DNA of 44,021 nucleotides from JAAYKT01 sp964408955. Lineage in GTDB: Bacteria > Bacillota > Clostridia > Lutisporales > Lutisporaceae. The stretch covers positions 1 through 44,021 of the forward strand of contig CAYPBK010000017.1 in the NCBI GenBank assembly GCA_964408955.1, given 5' to 3'. The position numbers and the translations under genes were made by a program. Position 1 is the first letter of the stretch; each line of letters opens with the position of its first letter. The notes below the pieces were generated by a model. It was not told where the DNA came from. It searched no databases and saw only the letters and a program-made list of their open reading frames with translations. Below, one piece after another: positions 42,546 to 44,021 of this stretch.

Positions 42546-44021
42546 TTATTTCTTTATTATTGTAACAAACTTCATGAAAAAGTCTGCGCTTAGGGCTCTT
42601 GTAGCTTCCTGCTTTGGTGACAATGTATATGCTGTATCACCTGTGATTAGACCATGCTCAACAGCCCACGACATAGCTATTTTTGCAAAATCACTAATTG
42701 CATCTTTATCCTTAAATGCATCCAGGACTTTAATGTCATAGGTCACATCATAGCCTTTATACTGGGCGTATCTATATAGCAGAACTACCATCTGCTCCTT
42801 TGTCAAAATCCCGCTAGGATTAAACTCTGTTTCACTGATTCCCAGAGTTATTTCGTTCTTATGCGCCCATGCAACAGCGTTTTTATACCAGTCTTGTGTC
42901 AAATCCCTAAATGCTGAACCACCGTTAGGTACTTTATCATCACTGCCAAATTCAAGCCTGCTTAGTATTGTTACGAACATTCCGCGGGTAATAGTAGTGT
43001 CCGGGCTGAATAGTTCATCAGATGTTCCTTTATACAAGCCATTGGTAGTAACGAATCTAACTGCCTCGTAATACCAAGCATTTTCAGATACATCATCGAA
43101 TCCCGGATAAGGGATGCTGCCCGGTATATTTTCCTCAGGGATAACAACAGCCGCCTTGACTGTAATTAATAAGTCAACAGTTTTATCAGAATATGTTACT
43201 GTTATTTTTTTATCCGAAACGCTTAATGGTCCTGCAGGCGTAAATTTATAGTTTTTCATAACCTTAGTTGTCTTATCACTATATTTAACCGTCACTTCCA
43301 TCCCTGTTGGATCGAATACTTCTCCTTCTGTGTATATGATTTTATCCGGTTTTTTGGTAATAGTTAAATCTGTGATTTTTGCAGCAGCCCCACCGCCGCC
43401 ACCTCCACCGCTAGTGCTAGTGCTGGTGCTAGTACTTTTGACCGTCCATTTGGCATAAATGGTGGTATCTTGTATAATCTCTGCGTTAAAATCAAATTCC
43501 TGCTTTAATTCACTGTCTTTGTACCACCCTGCAAAGTTATAACCACCTTTAGTCGGGTCTGCAGGTTTTTTAACTTTTCCTCCACTTTCTATTATTTGTT
43601 GACCTATGGATGTGCCGCCTTTACTGTCAAAGGTTACAGTGTAGGTTTTTACATGGGTTGGTTTTTCAACGACTTCTATAGTCTTTGATACTGTTACATT
43701 ATCCGGATTAGTAATTCCATCTGTCAATTTTAGGGTTCCTACAAAGTTATAGGTCCCTAATTTATATCCGTTATACTCCGGTGTTCCTTTATCCCATTCA
43801 GCCACAAGCTCAATAATACTTGAATCATTAAGGGTTACTTCTATATCCTTTGGTAAATATAAGCTAACATCCTCTGTACCGTATACTACTTCCGTTACTG
43901 TTAATTTTATTTCTTTTCCCATTACTGCTTTTGCTTTAATAGTTATAACTACTTCTGCTGTTTTACCTTTATAACTTACGGTTATTTTTATATCATTAGT
44001 TGTTAATGCACCATCGGGTGT
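42546..44021 (-). CDS. Large surface protein with Ig-like, InlB-type and SLH domains, 5'-truncated
   Basis: The frame is open to the right window edge, so the N-terminus lies outside; 491 residues are visible. Domains in order: end of an Ig-like unit (IKITVSYKGKTAEVVITI), a Big-type Ig unit (VTEVVYGTEDVSLYLP), an InlB/Listeria-Bacteroides-type repeat (YTVTFDSKGGTSI to FDFNAEIIQDTTIYAKW), a linker of alternating Ser-Thr followed by seven Gly, another Ig-like unit (LTITKKPDKIIYTEGEVFDPTG, split here), and three SLH repeats (FDDVSENAWYYEAVRF; FRDLTQDWYKNAVAWA; FKDKDAISDFAKIAMSWA). So it is held to the wall by its C-terminus and displays Ig-like modules outward. Ligand unknown. The frame has an internal ATG at 43922 without a good ribosome binding site. 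Confidence 0.9.
   Translation of the reverse strand, partial: TPDGALTTNDIKITVSYKGKTAEVVITIKAKAVMGKEIKLTVTEVVYGTEDVSLYLPKDIEVTLNDSSIIELVAEWDKGTPEYNGYKLGTYNFVGTLKLTDGITNPDNVTVSKTIEVVEKPTHVKTYTVTFDSKGGTSIGQQIIESGGKVKKPADPTKGGYNFAGWYKDSELKQEFDFNAEIIQDTTIYAKWTVKSTSTSTSTSGGGGGGGAAAKITDLTITKKPDKIIYTEGEVFDPTGMEVTVKYSDKTTKVMKNYKFTPAGPLSVSDKKITVTYSDKTVDLLITVKAAVVIPEENIPGSIPYPGFDDVSENAWYYEAVRFVTTNGLYKGTSDELFSPDTTITRGMFVTILSRLEFGSDDKVPNGGSAFRDLTQDWYKNAVAWAHKNEITLGISETEFNPSGILTKEQMVVLLYRYAQYKGYDVTYDIKVLDAFKDKDAISDFAKIAMSWAVEHGLITGDTAYTLSPKQEATRALSADFFMKFVTIIKK

Overview
The window looks like the chromosome of a low-GC, anaerobic, amino-acid-fermenting member of the Clostridia or Tissierellia. Four things point there: AT-rich DNA with strong AGGAGG ribosome binding sites and many TTG/GTG starts; S-layer-homology (SLH) surface proteins; a V/A-type ATPase; and selenium metabolism with a selenocysteine peroxiredoxin of the PrxU type. 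A Spo0E-like gene suggests an endospore-forming lineage. Most genes are on the minus strand. The species cannot be named from the sequence.

Layout. 1-1711 (+): 3' part of a class 3 lipase-like gene, then a small secreted SLH protein. 1849-9276 (-): a type I restriction-modification system (hsdM-hsdS-hsdR) with a Fic protein just upstream of it. 9608-13404 (-): polyamine ABC transporter potA-potB-potC-potD. 13643-16305: a selenium block of yedE, a TusA-like gene and a DUF3343 gene (-), divergent from a LysR regulator (+). 16390-24937 (-): nine-gene V-type ATPase operon behind a near-consensus promoter. 25270-28788 (-): HD-domain protein, YfcC-type permease and membrane-anchored M20 peptidase. 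28919-31430 (-): htpG and a small heat-shock protein with an exact CtsR operator. 31831-36031 (-): thiolase plus both CoA-transferase subunits, preceded by a sigma-54 (-24/-12) promoter and by the gene of a sigma-54 activator. 36129-38100 (-): SDR-type threonine dehydrogenase, chorismate mutase, nitroreductase. 38101-39694: palindromic repeats, a Spo0E-like gene (+), a hicA-hicB toxin-antitoxin pair (-) and tRNA-Lys(CTT) (-). 39769-41513 (-): DUF4230, YdcF-like and zinc-ribbon proteins. 41739-42455 (+): prxU, read through an in-frame UGA with a SECIS-like hairpin directly behind it. 42546-44021 (-): C-terminal part of a large Ig-like/SLH surface protein.

How the parts relate. The selenium block (uptake or handling of reduced selenium, with its LysR regulator) and the prxU selenoprotein gene lie about 26 kb apart and support each other: the cell appears to acquire selenium and to use it as selenocysteine. 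The thiolase/CoA-transferase operon is a self-contained regulated unit, with activator, sigma-54 promoter and dyads between them; it probably interconverts acetoacetate, acetoacetyl-CoA and acetyl-CoA. The clearest less-obvious signals are the UGA-decoded prxU with two possible starts, the sigma-54 circuit, the CtsR operator, the hicAB operator inside its promoter, and the compound palindromic repeats near 38.3 kb.
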